Of a DNA stretch of 64,000 nt, positions 15,901 through 24,153 are shown one piece after another. The first letter of the stretch is position 1, and every line of letters begins with the position of its first letter. The stretch is from assembly GCF_030269485.1 (NCBI RefSeq), contig NZ_BSTL01000003.1, positions 434,001 to 498,000 of the forward strand, read 5' to 3'. Source of the DNA: Actinoplanes sp. NBRC 103695 (GTDB lineage: Bacteria; Actinomycetota; Actinomycetes; Mycobacteriales; Micromonosporaceae). Below the pieces are notes generated by a model, which worked only from the letters and a program-made list of their open reading frames with translations, had not been told where the DNA came from and did not search any database. The translations under genes were made by a program, and so were the position numbers.

Positions 15901-18423
15901 ATGACATCTCCGTTGCACACGCAGCTCGGTGGTCTCACCGAAGCTGAAGCGGCCGGCCGTCTCGCCCGTGGTGAGGCAAACACGACCTCGACAGGCACGT
16001 CGCGCTCGTACGGAGTAATTCTTCGCGCGAACGTATTCACCTTCTTCAACAATCTGCTGTTCGGCATCGGCGTGGCGTTGCTTCTCCTCGACCGGACCAA
16101 CGACGCCGTTATCAGCGTCGGCCTCGGCCTAATCAACTCCGTGATCAGTTCTGTGCAGGAAATCAGGGCGAAACGCAAGCTGGACCAGCTCAAGCTGCTG
16201 CACCGCGCGAGTTGTCTGGTCGTCCGCGGCGGCGTCGAGCGAGCCGTGCCGCCGGAGCAGATCGTTCGCGGCGATCTGATCCACGTACGCCGCGGTGACC
16301 AGATCGTCGTTGACGGCCCGCTGGTCGCCGGCAGCCGCATCGAGTGTGACGAGTCGTTGCTGACGGGCGAGTCGGAGCCCGTCGTCAAACTCGAGGGCGG
16401 TGTGCTTCTGTCGGGCAGCTCATGTCTGTCCGGGGACGGCTTGCAGCGCGCGGATGCCGTCGGCGCGGCCAGCTACGTGCAGAACCTCACGGTGGTGGCA
16501 CGCGGCTGGACGAGCGAACCGACCCCTTTGCAACGCCGGATCAACCAGATAGTCCGCGCGGTGATGTTCACGGTCGCTCTGCTGAGCGTGACCATTCTGG
16601 TCCAGGCGGCGCTGCTCGACTTGACCGTCCTGCAGATGGTCAAGGATGCCGCGGTTCTCTCCGGTCTGATCCCGTACGGACTTTTCCTGCTTGTCGCAGT
16701 CGCCTACGCGACCGGCGCCGCAACTGTTGCGGGGCGTGGAGCGCTGGTGCAGCGGGTCAGCGCGGTCGAAGCACTGAGCAACGTCGACGTGCTGTGCACC
16801 GACAAGACCGGCACGCTGACGACAGGCAGGCTTCAGGTGGAACAGATCCATGTTCTGGAGGCGGGCACAGTCGACGATGTGAACAGCAGGCTCGGATCCT
16901 TCGCGCGCAGCGTGAGCGCCGGTAACGCGACCATCACCGCGTTGATCGAGGCCCTTCCCGGAGAGGCGTTCGCGACACGCGAGGAAGTTCCTTTCTCCTC
17001 CGTACGCCGCTGGAGCGCAGTGTCCGGCCAGCACCAGTACGTTCTGGGGGCGCTCGACCGGCTCACTCCGGTGCTGTCCTCATCCGAACCGCTGGAAGCG
17101 CTGGCGGCCGGCTGGGCGAGCCGCGGCTACCGCGTACTGATTTTTGCCGAAGCCGCAGACCCTGCGCAGAGCCTTTTCGACCTCTCCGGCGAGTCCCGGC
17201 TGCCGAAACTCGAGGCTCTGGCCCTTGTGGTGCTGCGCGACGAGTTGAGGCCGCACGTTCAGCAGGTGCTGAGTACTCTGCAGGACACCGGAGTCCGGGT
17301 GAAGGTGATCTCCGGAGACGACCCCAATACCGTCGCCGCTCTCGCCGCCCAGGTCGGACTGCTCGACAGCGCGCCGGTCGCCGGCGACGACCTCGACGGC
17401 ATGAGTCCGGCGGAGTTCGATCTGGCGGTCGACCAGCGCTCGGTGTTCGGCCGCATCGCACCCGACCAGAAGCACGGAATCATCGACTCCCTGCGTCGCC
17501 AGGGCTACTACACGGCAATGATCGGCGACGGCGTCAACGACATACCATCCCTCAAACGCGCCCACGTCGGCGTGGCCATGCAGAGCGGCAGCGCCGTCAC
17601 CCGAGACATCGCCGACCTCGTCCTGCTCGATGACTCCTTCGCCGCACTGACCGCGGCGCAGGACCAAGGCCGCCGCATCATCTCGGGCATCAGCACATCG
17701 CTGAATCTTTTCCTCGCCCGTGTCGCCACGTCGACCCTGATCATCATCGTGGTGGCAGTGATCGGCCTCGGTTTCCCGTACGAGCCGGCGCAGGTTGCCC
17801 TGACCCTGTTCACCGTGGGCCTGCCGACGTTCTTCCTGACCCGGTGGGCGCCCGCGCGGCGCTTCGACGCTCGGATGATAGGCAGCCTCGCCCGCTTCGT
17901 CGGGCCGGCGTCTCTGACCACAGCTGCCTTCGCGGCGGCCATCTACGTCGTGGTCTACCAGCTGGTCGAAGTGGGCATCGGCCGCGGTGAGGTTCCGTCC
18001 GAGGTCCTTGAGAGGTTCAGCGCCTACACCGGTGTCGACGGCTCTGAGGCAGGTTTCGTCGATGCGGCGGCCACCATCACCGCCCAGACCGCGTTGTCGA
18101 CATTCACCTCCGTCACGGCGTTCATCCTGATCCTCTTTCTGGCCCCTCCGCGGCGGTTCTTCGCCGGATGGACCCGACCGGTCAAGGACACACGTCCGGC
18201 TCGGCTTGTGCTGTGCCTGTTCGCAGCGTTCGCGATCATCCTGGCGTTCCCGCCGACCGCGCACTACTTCGCTCTGCTGCCCTCGTTCAAGGTGCTCCTG
18301 CCGGTCATCCTGATCACCGTGCCGATCTGGTTCTTCTTGCTGCGCGGCATGTGGCGGCACCGACTGCTGGAACGGATTCTCGACCTCCCTCCAGTTCCGT
18401 CGGCGGCTACCCTTGAACCGTGA
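15901..18423 (+). CDS. CtpE-like cation-transporting P-type ATPase
   Basis: An 840-aa P-type ATPase resembling mycobacterial CtpE, for which calcium uptake has been reported. Motifs: actuator-domain LLTGESEPV, phosphorylation site LCTDKTGTLTTG, hinge MIGDGVNDIPSLK, and a GLIPYG sequence in helix 4 where heavy-metal pumps would have CPx. The absence of CPC and of an N-terminal metal-binding domain argues against copper or zinc export. There are about ten hydrophobic helices, with the last block at residues 675-830. The ATG at 15901 gives a natural start (MTSPLHTQLGGLTEAEA); the ribosome-binding site is weak. Its stop overlaps the GTG of the sigma factor gene by 4 nt, implying co-expression. 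The ion is inferred from family only. Confidence 0.9.
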   Translation: MTSPLHTQLGGLTEAEAAGRLARGEANTTSTGTSRSYGVILRANVFTFFNNLLFGIGVALLLLDRTNDAVISVGLGLINSVISSVQEIRAKRKLDQLKLLHRASCLVVRGGVERAVPPEQIVRGDLIHVRRGDQIVVDGPLVAGSRIECDESLLTGESEPVVKLEGGVLLSGSSCLSGDGLQRADAVGAASYVQNLTVVARGWTSEPTPLQRRINQIVRAVMFTVALLSVTILVQAALLDLTVLQMVKDAAVLSGLIPYGLFLLVAVAYATGAATVAGRGALVQRVSAVEALSNVDVLCTDKTGTLTTGRLQVEQIHVLEAGTVDDVNSRLGSFARSVSAGNATITALIEALPGEAFATREEVPFSSVRRWSAVSGQHQYVLGALDRLTPVLSSSEPLEALAAGWASRGYRVLIFAEAADPAQSLFDLSGESRLPKLEALALVVLRDELRPHVQQVLSTLQDTGVRVKVISGDDPNTVAALAAQVGLLDSAPVAGDDLDGMSPAEFDLAVDQRSVFGRIAPDQKHGIIDSLRRQGYYTAMIGDGVNDIPSLKRAHVGVAMQSGSAVTRDIADLVLLDDSFAALTAAQDQGRRIISGISTSLNLFLARVATSTLIIIVVAVIGLGFPYEPAQVALTLFTVGLPTFFLTRWAPARRFDARMIGSLARFVGPASLTTAAFAAAIYVVVYQLVEVGIGRGEVPSEVLERFSAYTGVDGSEAGFVDAAATITAQTALSTFTSVTAFILILFLAPPRRFFAGWTRPVKDTRPARLVLCLFAAFAIILAFPPTAHYFALLPSFKVLLPVILITVPIWFFLLRGMWRHRLLERILDLPPVPSAATLEP

Positions 18424-19343
18424 TCGACATTCCGGCGGACGCGGAGTTGTTGCGCCTCGCGCGGGCGGGTGACGCGGCCAGCCTCGGCATGCTGCTGCAA
18501 CGTCACGAAGCGCGGATGCTCGCGACGGCCTATGCCGTTCTCGGCTATGGATCGGACGCTCGGGACGCCGTTCAGGAGGCCTTCCTCGTCGCCGTCTCAC
18601 GGCTTGCCGCGCTGCAAGATCCGGGATCCGTCGGCCCCTGGCTGCGAGGCATCGTCCGTAACATCTGCCGGGCGTCGCAGCGCAGGCCGGCTCCCATCCC
18701 GCTCGGGGATCTCAGCGGGGACGTGGCTGCGGCCGATGCCGACCCCGCCGTGTTGCTCGAGCGGCAAGCGTTGCGCGACTGGGCGTGGCACGCCATGGAA
18801 CGGTTGACGCCGAACCTGCGCGTGGTGGCGATGCTTCGCTACTTCACCGAGGCCAACGCGTACGCGCAGATTGCCGCGCTGTGTGGCGTCCCCGTCGGCA
18901 CGGTGCGCAGCCGCCTCAGCGAGGCACGGACCAAACTCGCTGAACACCTCCGGGAGACCGCCGGCCTCGCCCATCCCGACGCCGCTACGCGCATGCTGCG
19001 GTCGCGCCGGGAGGCCGAGGAGGCGTTGGCCGCGATGCGGGCTGGGTCTGCCGCCGCGGCGCTTGCCAGGACGTGGTCGCCGTCCGCCGTCGCGGTCCTG
19101 CCCGATGGGACTCGCCATCAGGGTCATGGCCGGCTGGCGCAGGCCATCACGGCCAATCACGAGGACGGCGTCCGCTATCAGCTCACGAATGTCGTCGCCG
19201 GCGGCGACATCACCATCTGGGAGACGGATTTCCTCAACCCCGCCGACAAGCCCGCGCACTGCCCGCCGTCGGGTGCCTGGTTGCATTTTCTGAGTGCCGG
19301 CCGGATACAGGGCTTCCGGCTCCTTCACACCGCCCGGCCGTAG
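18420..19343 (+). CDS. ECF sigma factor with C-terminal SnoaL-like domain
   Basis: A 307-aa sigma-70 family protein. Region 2 covers about residues 10-85 (HEARMLATAYAVLGYGSDAR, DAVQEAFL) and region 4 about 115-175 (MERLTPNLRVVAMLRYF, IAALCGVPVGTVRSRLSEAR as the helix-turn-helix). The last 110 residues form a SnoaL/NTF2-like domain (ALARTWSPSAVAVLPDGTRH onward), as in ECF groups that use a fused domain instead of a separate anti-sigma factor; no anti-sigma gene follows. The GTG start overlaps the ATPase stop; TACCCT sits 7 nt before it, so a leaderless internal promoter is also possible. A fragment of a second copy lies at 9424. Its target promoters are unknown. Confidence 0.9.
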   Translation: MIDIPADAELLRLARAGDAASLGMLLQRHEARMLATAYAVLGYGSDARDAVQEAFLVAVSRLAALQDPGSVGPWLRGIVRNICRASQRRPAPIPLGDLSGDVAAADADPAVLLERQALRDWAWHAMERLTPNLRVVAMLRYFTEANAYAQIAALCGVPVGTVRSRLSEARTKLAEHLRETAGLAHPDAATRMLRSRREAEEALAAMRAGSAAAALARTWSPSAVAVLPDGTRHQGHGRLAQAITANHEDGVRYQLTNVVAGGDITIWETDFLNPADKPAHCPPSGAWLHFLSAGRIQGFRLLHTARP

Positions 19344-19412
19344 CCCACTCGTCTTGGCAGTGGCCGGCCCGGGATCTGTTGTCGACCTCGCTGATCCGTT
19401 CTCACCCTCCCG

Positions 19413-20102
19413 TCAGCGCTGCGGCGGACTGTCGCCCGGCCGGACCAGACCGCTCTGGTACGCGATGACGACGAGCTGCGCCCGGTCCCGTACGCCCAGC
19501 TTGGTCATGGCCCGGTTGACGTGGGTCTTGGCGGTCAACGGCGACACGTACAGCCGTTCGGCGATGTCATCGTTCGACAGCCCGGCCGCAACCAGCGCCA
19601 AGGTCTCGCGCTCCCGAGCGGTCAGCCCGCTGAGCTGGTCCGGTGAAGGCAACGACATCGGCTCGGGCGTGTCGAGGAACCGGGCGATCAGGCTCTGGGT
19701 GGCCTTCGGCGACAGCAGCGCCTCCCCGGCGGCTACGACGCGGACGGCGTCCAGCAGGTCGGACCGCTGAACGCTCTTGCTGAGGAAACCACTGGCCCCG
19801 GCGCGCAGAGCCCGCAGCACGTTCTCGTCGATCTCGAAGGTGGTCAGGATCAGCACCCGTACGCCGGCCAGGTCCTCGTCCTCGATGATCAGCCGGGTGG
19901 CCTCGATGCCGTCCAGTTCCGGCATCCGGATATCCATCAGCACGACGTCGGCGCGGGCGCTGCGGGCGAGGGCGACCGCCTCCCGGCCGTTGCTGGCCTC
20001 GCCGACGACCTCCATGTCGGGCGCGGAGTCGATGAGCACCCGGAACCCGGCTCGGATCAGGGCCTGGTCGTCGGCGAGCAGCACCCGGATCGGGTTGGTC
20101 AC
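19413..20102 (-). CDS. NarL/LuxR-family response regulator
   Basis: A 229-aa response regulator. The receiver domain (1-120) has the acidic pocket ADDQ, phospho-acceptor Asp in VVLMDIRMPELDG, Thr in ILTTFE and Lys in SKSVQ. The LuxR-type DNA-binding domain (about 155-215) is LTARERETLALVAAGLSNDD with AKTHVNRAMTKLG as recognition helix. Its ATG overlaps the stop of the upstream kinase gene (ATGA), so the two are co-translated. Together with the kinase it probably regulates the ABC-2 exporter read from the next unit upstream, a common DesKR-like arrangement; that link is inferred. Confidence 0.93.
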   Translation of the reverse strand: MTNPIRVLLADDQALIRAGFRVLIDSAPDMEVVGEASNGREAVALARSARADVVLMDIRMPELDGIEATRLIIEDEDLAGVRVLILTTFEIDENVLRALRAGASGFLSKSVQRSDLLDAVRVVAAGEALLSPKATQSLIARFLDTPEPMSLPSPDQLSGLTARERETLALVAAGLSNDDIAERLYVSPLTAKTHVNRAMTKLGVRDRAQLVVIAYQSGLVRPGDSPPQR

Positions 20103-21307
20103 TTGGAAACCTCCTGGCTGACCGGTGCGGGCAGGACGGCCCGCACCGCAAACCGGCCGCTGGCATCGGGACCGGCGGCCAGCGTCCCGCCCACTGAGGC
20201 GGCCCGCTCGCGCATACCCGTCAGACCGTGCCCGGTGCGCGTGCCGGTGGGGGAGGGGCCGGCCCGGTTCTCGACGGTGATCACGAGCCCGTCCGGGGTG
20301 TAGGTCAATCGGACCTGGGCGTTCGGGTCGCGACCGTGTTTGCGGGCGTTGGTCAGGGACTCCTGCACGATCCGGTACGCGGCCAGGTCGACCGCCGAGG
20401 GCAGCGACCGGGCCTCGCCCTCCTGCTGGTGCTCGACGCGCAGACCGGCGGCGGCCACCGAGTCGAGCAAGCCGCCGAGGCGTTCGAGGCCGGGTGTCGG
20501 TTCGGTGGAGGGCTCCGGGTCGTCGGCACGACGCAGCACGGTCAGCACGATGGAAAGCTCATCGAGTACGGTCCGGACCGACTGCCGGACGTGGGACAGC
20601 GCTTCCTCGGCCTGATCCGGCTCCTGCCGCAGGACATGCGACGCCACCTCGGTCTGCACGTTGATCAGGGCGATGTGGTGCGCCACGATGTCGTGCAGTT
20701 CGCGTGCGATACGCAGCCGCTCCTCGGCCACCCGGCGCCGGGCCTCCTCCTCGCGGGTCTGCTCGGCGCGCACAGCCCGCTCCTCGACCGCCGCGACGTA
20801 CGCCCGCCGGGTCCGCACAGCATCCCCGATGGCGATGGCCATTCCCATCCAGCCCAGATCTTCCAGTGCCTCGGAGGAGTCCCACATCTGTCCCGCGAAC
20901 ACCACGGCGGCCAGGTAGACGACCAGCGCTGCGGCAGCACCCGCGATCCAGGCGGTCGTCCGCCTCCGGCGGGAGGCAACGGTGTACGCGCTGATCACCG
21001 ACACCGCCGTCAGCACGTAGATCTCGCCGCGGCCGGCCACCGCCCACGCCGCCGCGACGGTGACGACCGCCAGCGTCAGCACCGGCCAGCGCCGCCGCAG
21101 CGTGATCAGTAACGCCGCCATCGCGGCGACCAGCACGTCCAGTGACGTCAGGCTGCGCCCGGGGATGGCTCGGGGACCCATCAGCACCGATACCAGGGAC
21201 GACACGCCGACGAGCACTCCCAGCAGCGCGTCGGCTACCTGCGGGTGGCGTACCGCGGCAGGCCAGGCGCGCGGGAGCCGGGTGGTCCAGAGGGCCATGC
21301 CGGTCAC
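20099..21307 (-). CDS. NarL-type sensor histidine kinase
   Basis: A 402-aa membrane histidine kinase. About five N-terminal hydrophobic helices (residues 20-160) have short loops, so sensing is probably intramembrane. They are followed by a HisKA_3 dimerisation domain with RIARELHDIVAHHIALINVQ (the first His is the phosphorylation site) and an HATPase with IVQESLTNARKHG, VENRAG and GTRTGHGLTGMRER. Start is GTG 21307 or ATG 21298. A BlaI-like box lies 62 bp upstream of the GTG. Its partner regulator overlaps it downstream. Confidence 0.92.
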   Translation of the reverse strand: MTGMALWTTRLPRAWPAAVRHPQVADALLGVLVGVSSLVSVLMGPRAIPGRSLTSLDVLVAAMAALLITLRRRWPVLTLAVVTVAAAWAVAGRGEIYVLTAVSVISAYTVASRRRRTTAWIAGAAAALVVYLAAVVFAGQMWDSSEALEDLGWMGMAIAIGDAVRTRRAYVAAVEERAVRAEQTREEEARRRVAEERLRIARELHDIVAHHIALINVQTEVASHVLRQEPDQAEEALSHVRQSVRTVLDELSIVLTVLRRADDPEPSTEPTPGLERLGGLLDSVAAAGLRVEHQQEGEARSLPSAVDLAAYRIVQESLTNARKHGRDPNAQVRLTYTPDGLVITVENRAGPSPTGTRTGHGLTGMRERAASVGGTLAAGPDASGRFAVRAVLPAPVSQEVSK

Positions 21308-21368
21308 CGTACGGGACCGCGGCCTCGTTCACGTCGTCCACGCGCGGTACTACTGCGCCTTCCCCGGC

Positions 21369-21384
21369 TACGACGGCGGTGGTA
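21369..21384. promoter_or_regulatory. BlaI/MecI-type operator, copy 5
   Basis: TACGAC-GGCG-GTGGTA, one of the weaker copies. On the minus strand it is followed by GCCGGGGAAGGCGC, similar to the GCCGGGAATGCCC after copy 6. A further half-site TACTAC lies at 21348-21353. It is 62 bp before the kinase GTG. Confidence 0.6.
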
Positions 21385-21433
21385 GCGGTCGGCAACCGCT
21401 CCCGATGGATCGGTGCTGCGGATCGGGGCGACA

Positions 21434-22243
21434 TCAGGCGTCTTGGCGCTTCAGCCGCCAGGCAGCGGCCCCACCGACGATCGCGAGATAGGCCAGGAGG
21501 ACCAGCAGGCCGCCCCAAGGGGTGAGTTCGTTCTCGCCGCGGGTGACCGCTCCCATCGCCGCCCCCGCCGACTCCGGCAGGTATGGTCCGACGTTGTCCC
21601 GCCAGCTTTCCGGCAGCAACAACCCGACGATTCCGGACAGCAGGAACATCACACCGAAGTAGGTGCTGAGGGCGGCCGGGGTGGAGCGCAGCAACGCGCC
21701 CAGCGCCAGGCCGAGCAGACCCGCGCTCGTCAGGTACCCGGCCGAGCCGGCAATGGCACGGACGACGCCCGGGTCCGACAATGAGGCGCCGCTGTCGCCG
21801 AGGATCGCCTGACCGCCGAGAAAGGCGAGGAACGCGGACACGAGCATCAGTACGAAGGTCACGACGGCGAACACCATTGCCTTGCCCCAGAGCACGCCGA
21901 GCCGGCCCGGCACCGCGGCAAGGCTGGACCGGATCATGCCGGTGCTGTATTCGCCGGCCATGAACAGCACGCCGAGGGTGCCGACGATGAGCTGGGCGAA
22001 GTTCATGCCCGCGAGGCTCAGGTCGACGGGGTTGCCGGGTCCGTCGCCGTCCTCCAACTGGCCGCTGGCGCTCATCGACGCGGCGAGCAGACCGAGTCCG
22101 ACGAAGAGGAGCACCGCGACGGCGAGGGTGATGGTGGTCGACCGCAGGGACCAGAACTTGATCCACTCGGATCGGATGACCCGGAGCTGGGTCACGCGTG
22201 GCCGCCTGGTGGCCGGGTCACGGCGATTGGCGAGGATGCTCAT
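21434..22243 (-). CDS. ABC-2 type transporter permease
   Basis: A 269-aa membrane protein with six hydrophobic helices: about residues 38-58, 92-112, 130-155, 170-195, 200-220 and 240-260. The N-terminal sequence RVIRSEWIKFWSLRSTTITL is the usual signature of actinobacterial ABC-2 permeases, and the intracellular loop FMAGEYSTGMIRSSLAAVP is typical of drug/antibiotic exporters. Its start overlaps the stop of the ATPase gene by one nucleotide, so the two form one transporter. The substrate is unknown; the kinase/regulator pair just downstream may control it in response to a membrane-active compound. Confidence 0.92.
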   Translation of the reverse strand: MSILANRRDPATRRPRVTQLRVIRSEWIKFWSLRSTTITLAVAVLLFVGLGLLAASMSASGQLEDGDGPGNPVDLSLAGMNFAQLIVGTLGVLFMAGEYSTGMIRSSLAAVPGRLGVLWGKAMVFAVVTFVLMLVSAFLAFLGGQAILGDSGASLSDPGVVRAIAGSAGYLTSAGLLGLALGALLRSTPAALSTYFGVMFLLSGIVGLLLPESWRDNVGPYLPESAGAAMGAVTRGENELTPWGGLLVLLAYLAIVGGAAAWRLKRQDA

Positions 22244-23181
22244 CAGGCGGCCTTTCCGGCTCCGGCGAACGGCCGTGCGGCCGTGGCGGTGTATTCGACG
22301 GCGTCGTGAGTGAGGGCCATGAAGGCCTCCTCCAGCGAGGGTTGCCGCGGCGACAGCTCGTGCAGGGTGAGACCGGCGCGGGCGGCCAGTTCGCCGATTC
22401 GCTCGGCGTCGAGCCCGGACACCTCGAGGACGCCACGGTCGATGCTGGTGATGGCGATGTCCGGGCCGGCCAGCAGGGCGTGCAAGGCGGCCGCGTGCGG
22501 TGAGCGCACCCGTACGGTGTTCAGCGAGGCCTGCTGGATGAATTCGTCGACGGACACGTCGGCGATCAGCTTGCCGCGGCCGACGACGATGAGGTGTTCC
22601 GCGGTCACCGCCATCTCATTCATCAGGTGCGAGGAGACGAACACGGTCCGGCCATCGCCGGCCAGAGTCTGCATCAGGTTGCGAATCCACAGGATGCCCT
22701 CCGGATCGAGGCCGTTGACCGGCTCGTCCAGGATCACCGTCCGGGGGTCGCCGAGCAGGGCGGAGGCGATGCCGAGCCGCTGGCCCATGCCGAGGGAGAA
22801 CCCGCCGGCCCGCTTGCGGGCGACCTCGTGCAGGCCCACGAGGTCGATCACCTCGTCGACGCGGAAGGCCGGGATGCCCGTCGTGGCGGCCATGGCCAGC
22901 AGGTGGTGGTACGCCGACCGGCCCGTGTGCACGGCGCGCGCCTCCAGCAGGGCACCCACCTCGTGCAACGGAGCGGCGTGTTCGGCGTACGGCCGGCCGT
23001 TCACCGTCGCCGTGCCTGAGCTGGGCCGGTCCAGGCCGAGGATCATGCGCATCGTGGTGGATTTGCCGGCGCCGTTGGGCCCGAGGAAGCCGGTGACGAC
23101 ACCGGGCTTCACGGTGAAGGTGAGACCGTCGACAGCGGTCTTGCTGCCGTAGCGTTTGGTGAGCTCATGCACTTCAATCAT
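22243..23181 (-). CDS. ABC transporter ATP-binding protein (DrrA/CcmA-like)
   Basis: A 312-aa ATPase subunit of the exporter completed by the next gene. Walker A GPNGAGKST, Q-loop region ALLEARAVHTGRSAYHHLL, signature FSLGMGQRLGIA, Walker B TVILDEPVNGLDP and switch His in FVSSHLMNEM are all present. The C-terminal 90 residues are the accessory domain seen in antibiotic-resistance ABC-2 ATPases. ATG 23181 (MIEVHELTKRYG) is preferred; an ATG four codons upstream at 23193 is possible. A BlaI-like box lies 62 bp before 23181. Confidence 0.93.
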   Translation of the reverse strand: MIEVHELTKRYGSKTAVDGLTFTVKPGVVTGFLGPNGAGKSTTMRMILGLDRPSSGTATVNGRPYAEHAAPLHEVGALLEARAVHTGRSAYHHLLAMAATTGIPAFRVDEVIDLVGLHEVARKRAGGFSLGMGQRLGIASALLGDPRTVILDEPVNGLDPEGILWIRNLMQTLAGDGRTVFVSSHLMNEMAVTAEHLIVVGRGKLIADVSVDEFIQQASLNTVRVRSPHAAALHALLAGPDIAITSIDRGVLEVSGLDAERIGELAARAGLTLHELSPRQPSLEEAFMALTHDAVEYTATAARPFAGAGKAA

Positions 23182-23242
23182 GTCGACCACCATGGCCCGC
23201 GGCGGATGCTGTCCGCGTCTTCCACATGTGGGCATTCCCGGC

Positions 23243-23258
23243 TACCACCACCGTAGTA
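23243..23258. promoter_or_regulatory. BlaI/MecI-type operator, copy 6
   Basis: TACCAC-CACC-GTAGTA. On the minus strand it is followed by GCCGGGAATGCCCACATGT (23224-23242), shared almost exactly with copy 8 at 27844. It is 62 bp before the ABC ATPase ATG. Confidence 0.78.
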
Positions 23259-23391
23259 GCCAAGCCCAGAATGCCGTACCGCTGGTTCATCAGAGAGGCC
23301 TGGTGGTTCCCCACCGTGACGGCCCTGCGTCGGCGCCAGGCCCATGCGGCGACTGCCGGGTCGGTGAGGAGGAGGCGCACGAGCCGCCGGG

Positions 23392-23916
23392 TCAGTCGGC
23401 GTCGCCCTCGATGACCGTGGTGCTGTAATTGCCGGTCCAGGACGCCCGGGCGCCGGAGTCGCCGATGAGATAGACGTCGTAGATCGCGGCACCCGCGACG
23501 ATGGCGGCCACGACCCCGACGACGATGGTCACGGCGGTGTTCCGCGGGGCCAGGAAGGTCCGCCGGGATCCGGGCGAAGCGCCGGCGATCCGTACGGATT
23601 CGCGGTGGCGCCACCAGACCACCAGCGCCGCGACGGTCACCGCGAGGGCGGCGTACAGGGCGGTGTCACCGAGCTCGGTGTGGTCTTGCAGCAGTGGGGT
23701 GTCCCCGACGCGGTCTTGCAGCCACTGGCCGGCGTCCATGGTGACCGGCACCAAGACCAGCATGGCCGTCGACAGGATCACGTTCGGGCCGGCCACCCGC
23801 CGGCGCGCGGCCGGCCACCATGCGGTCAGCACGAGCAGGAATGCCGCGAGAGGAAGCAGTACCACGATGGCGTGCACCAGCAGAAGATGGGCGGGCAACC
23901 CGTTGATAGTGCCCAT
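23392..23916 (-). CDS. DUF2231-like membrane protein
   Basis: A 174-aa membrane protein. The N-terminal INGLPAHLLLVHAIVVLLPLA resembles the DUF2231 pattern in which a histidine-containing helix opens the domain. Four hydrophobic segments are visible: about residues 8-30, 42-58, 82-102 and 123-145. ATG 23916 follows GGAGG at good spacing; a GTG at 23964 would add 16 residues. The tail after the last helix is polar and may face outside. A BlaI-like box lies 115 bp upstream of the ATG (67 bp from the GTG). In other bacteria DUF2231 proteins are often heme- or redox-associated, but no function is assigned. Confidence 0.78.
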   Translation of the reverse strand: MGTINGLPAHLLLVHAIVVLLPLAAFLLVLTAWWPAARRRVAGPNVILSTAMLVLVPVTMDAGQWLQDRVGDTPLLQDHTELGDTALYAALAVTVAALVVWWRHRESVRIAGASPGSRRTFLAPRNTAVTIVVGVVAAIVAGAAIYDVYLIGDSGARASWTGNYSTTVIEGDAD

Positions 23917-24030
23917 GAGGGGTCCTCCGGAAGGCGTGCTCCGGACCGGCGGCCGATGTGCCACGGTCGGGGCCTAACGATCGCCCGGCGGAGGCGCGCT
24001 CCGCGTCCTACAGCGATGGACAAATGCGGG

Positions 24031-24046
24031 TACCACGGTTGTAGTA
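24031..24046. promoter_or_regulatory. BlaI/MecI-type operator, copy 7
   Basis: TACCAC-GGTT-GTAGTA. On the minus strand it is followed by CCCGCATTTGTCCATCGC, the same extension as copies 2 and 3. It lies upstream of the DUF2231-like gene and about 110 bp past the end of the M28 peptidase gene. Confidence 0.78.
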
Positions 24047-24153
24047 GTCAGCCGCCACGGCGCCGGCCCCGGACGGTCTGCGGCCCGGCTCTGGTGCGGG
24101 TTGCCCGACGGATGGCCCGCCGGGCGTTACCAGCGAAGGTGCCGTCGGAGTAA

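Noticed and set aside
15449..15907. N-terminal extension of the GGDEF/EAL protein
   Set aside because: It would translate the 9-bp tandem array into a Cys/Leu/Pro run and cross operator copy 4; membrane helix 1 starts right after ATG 15448.
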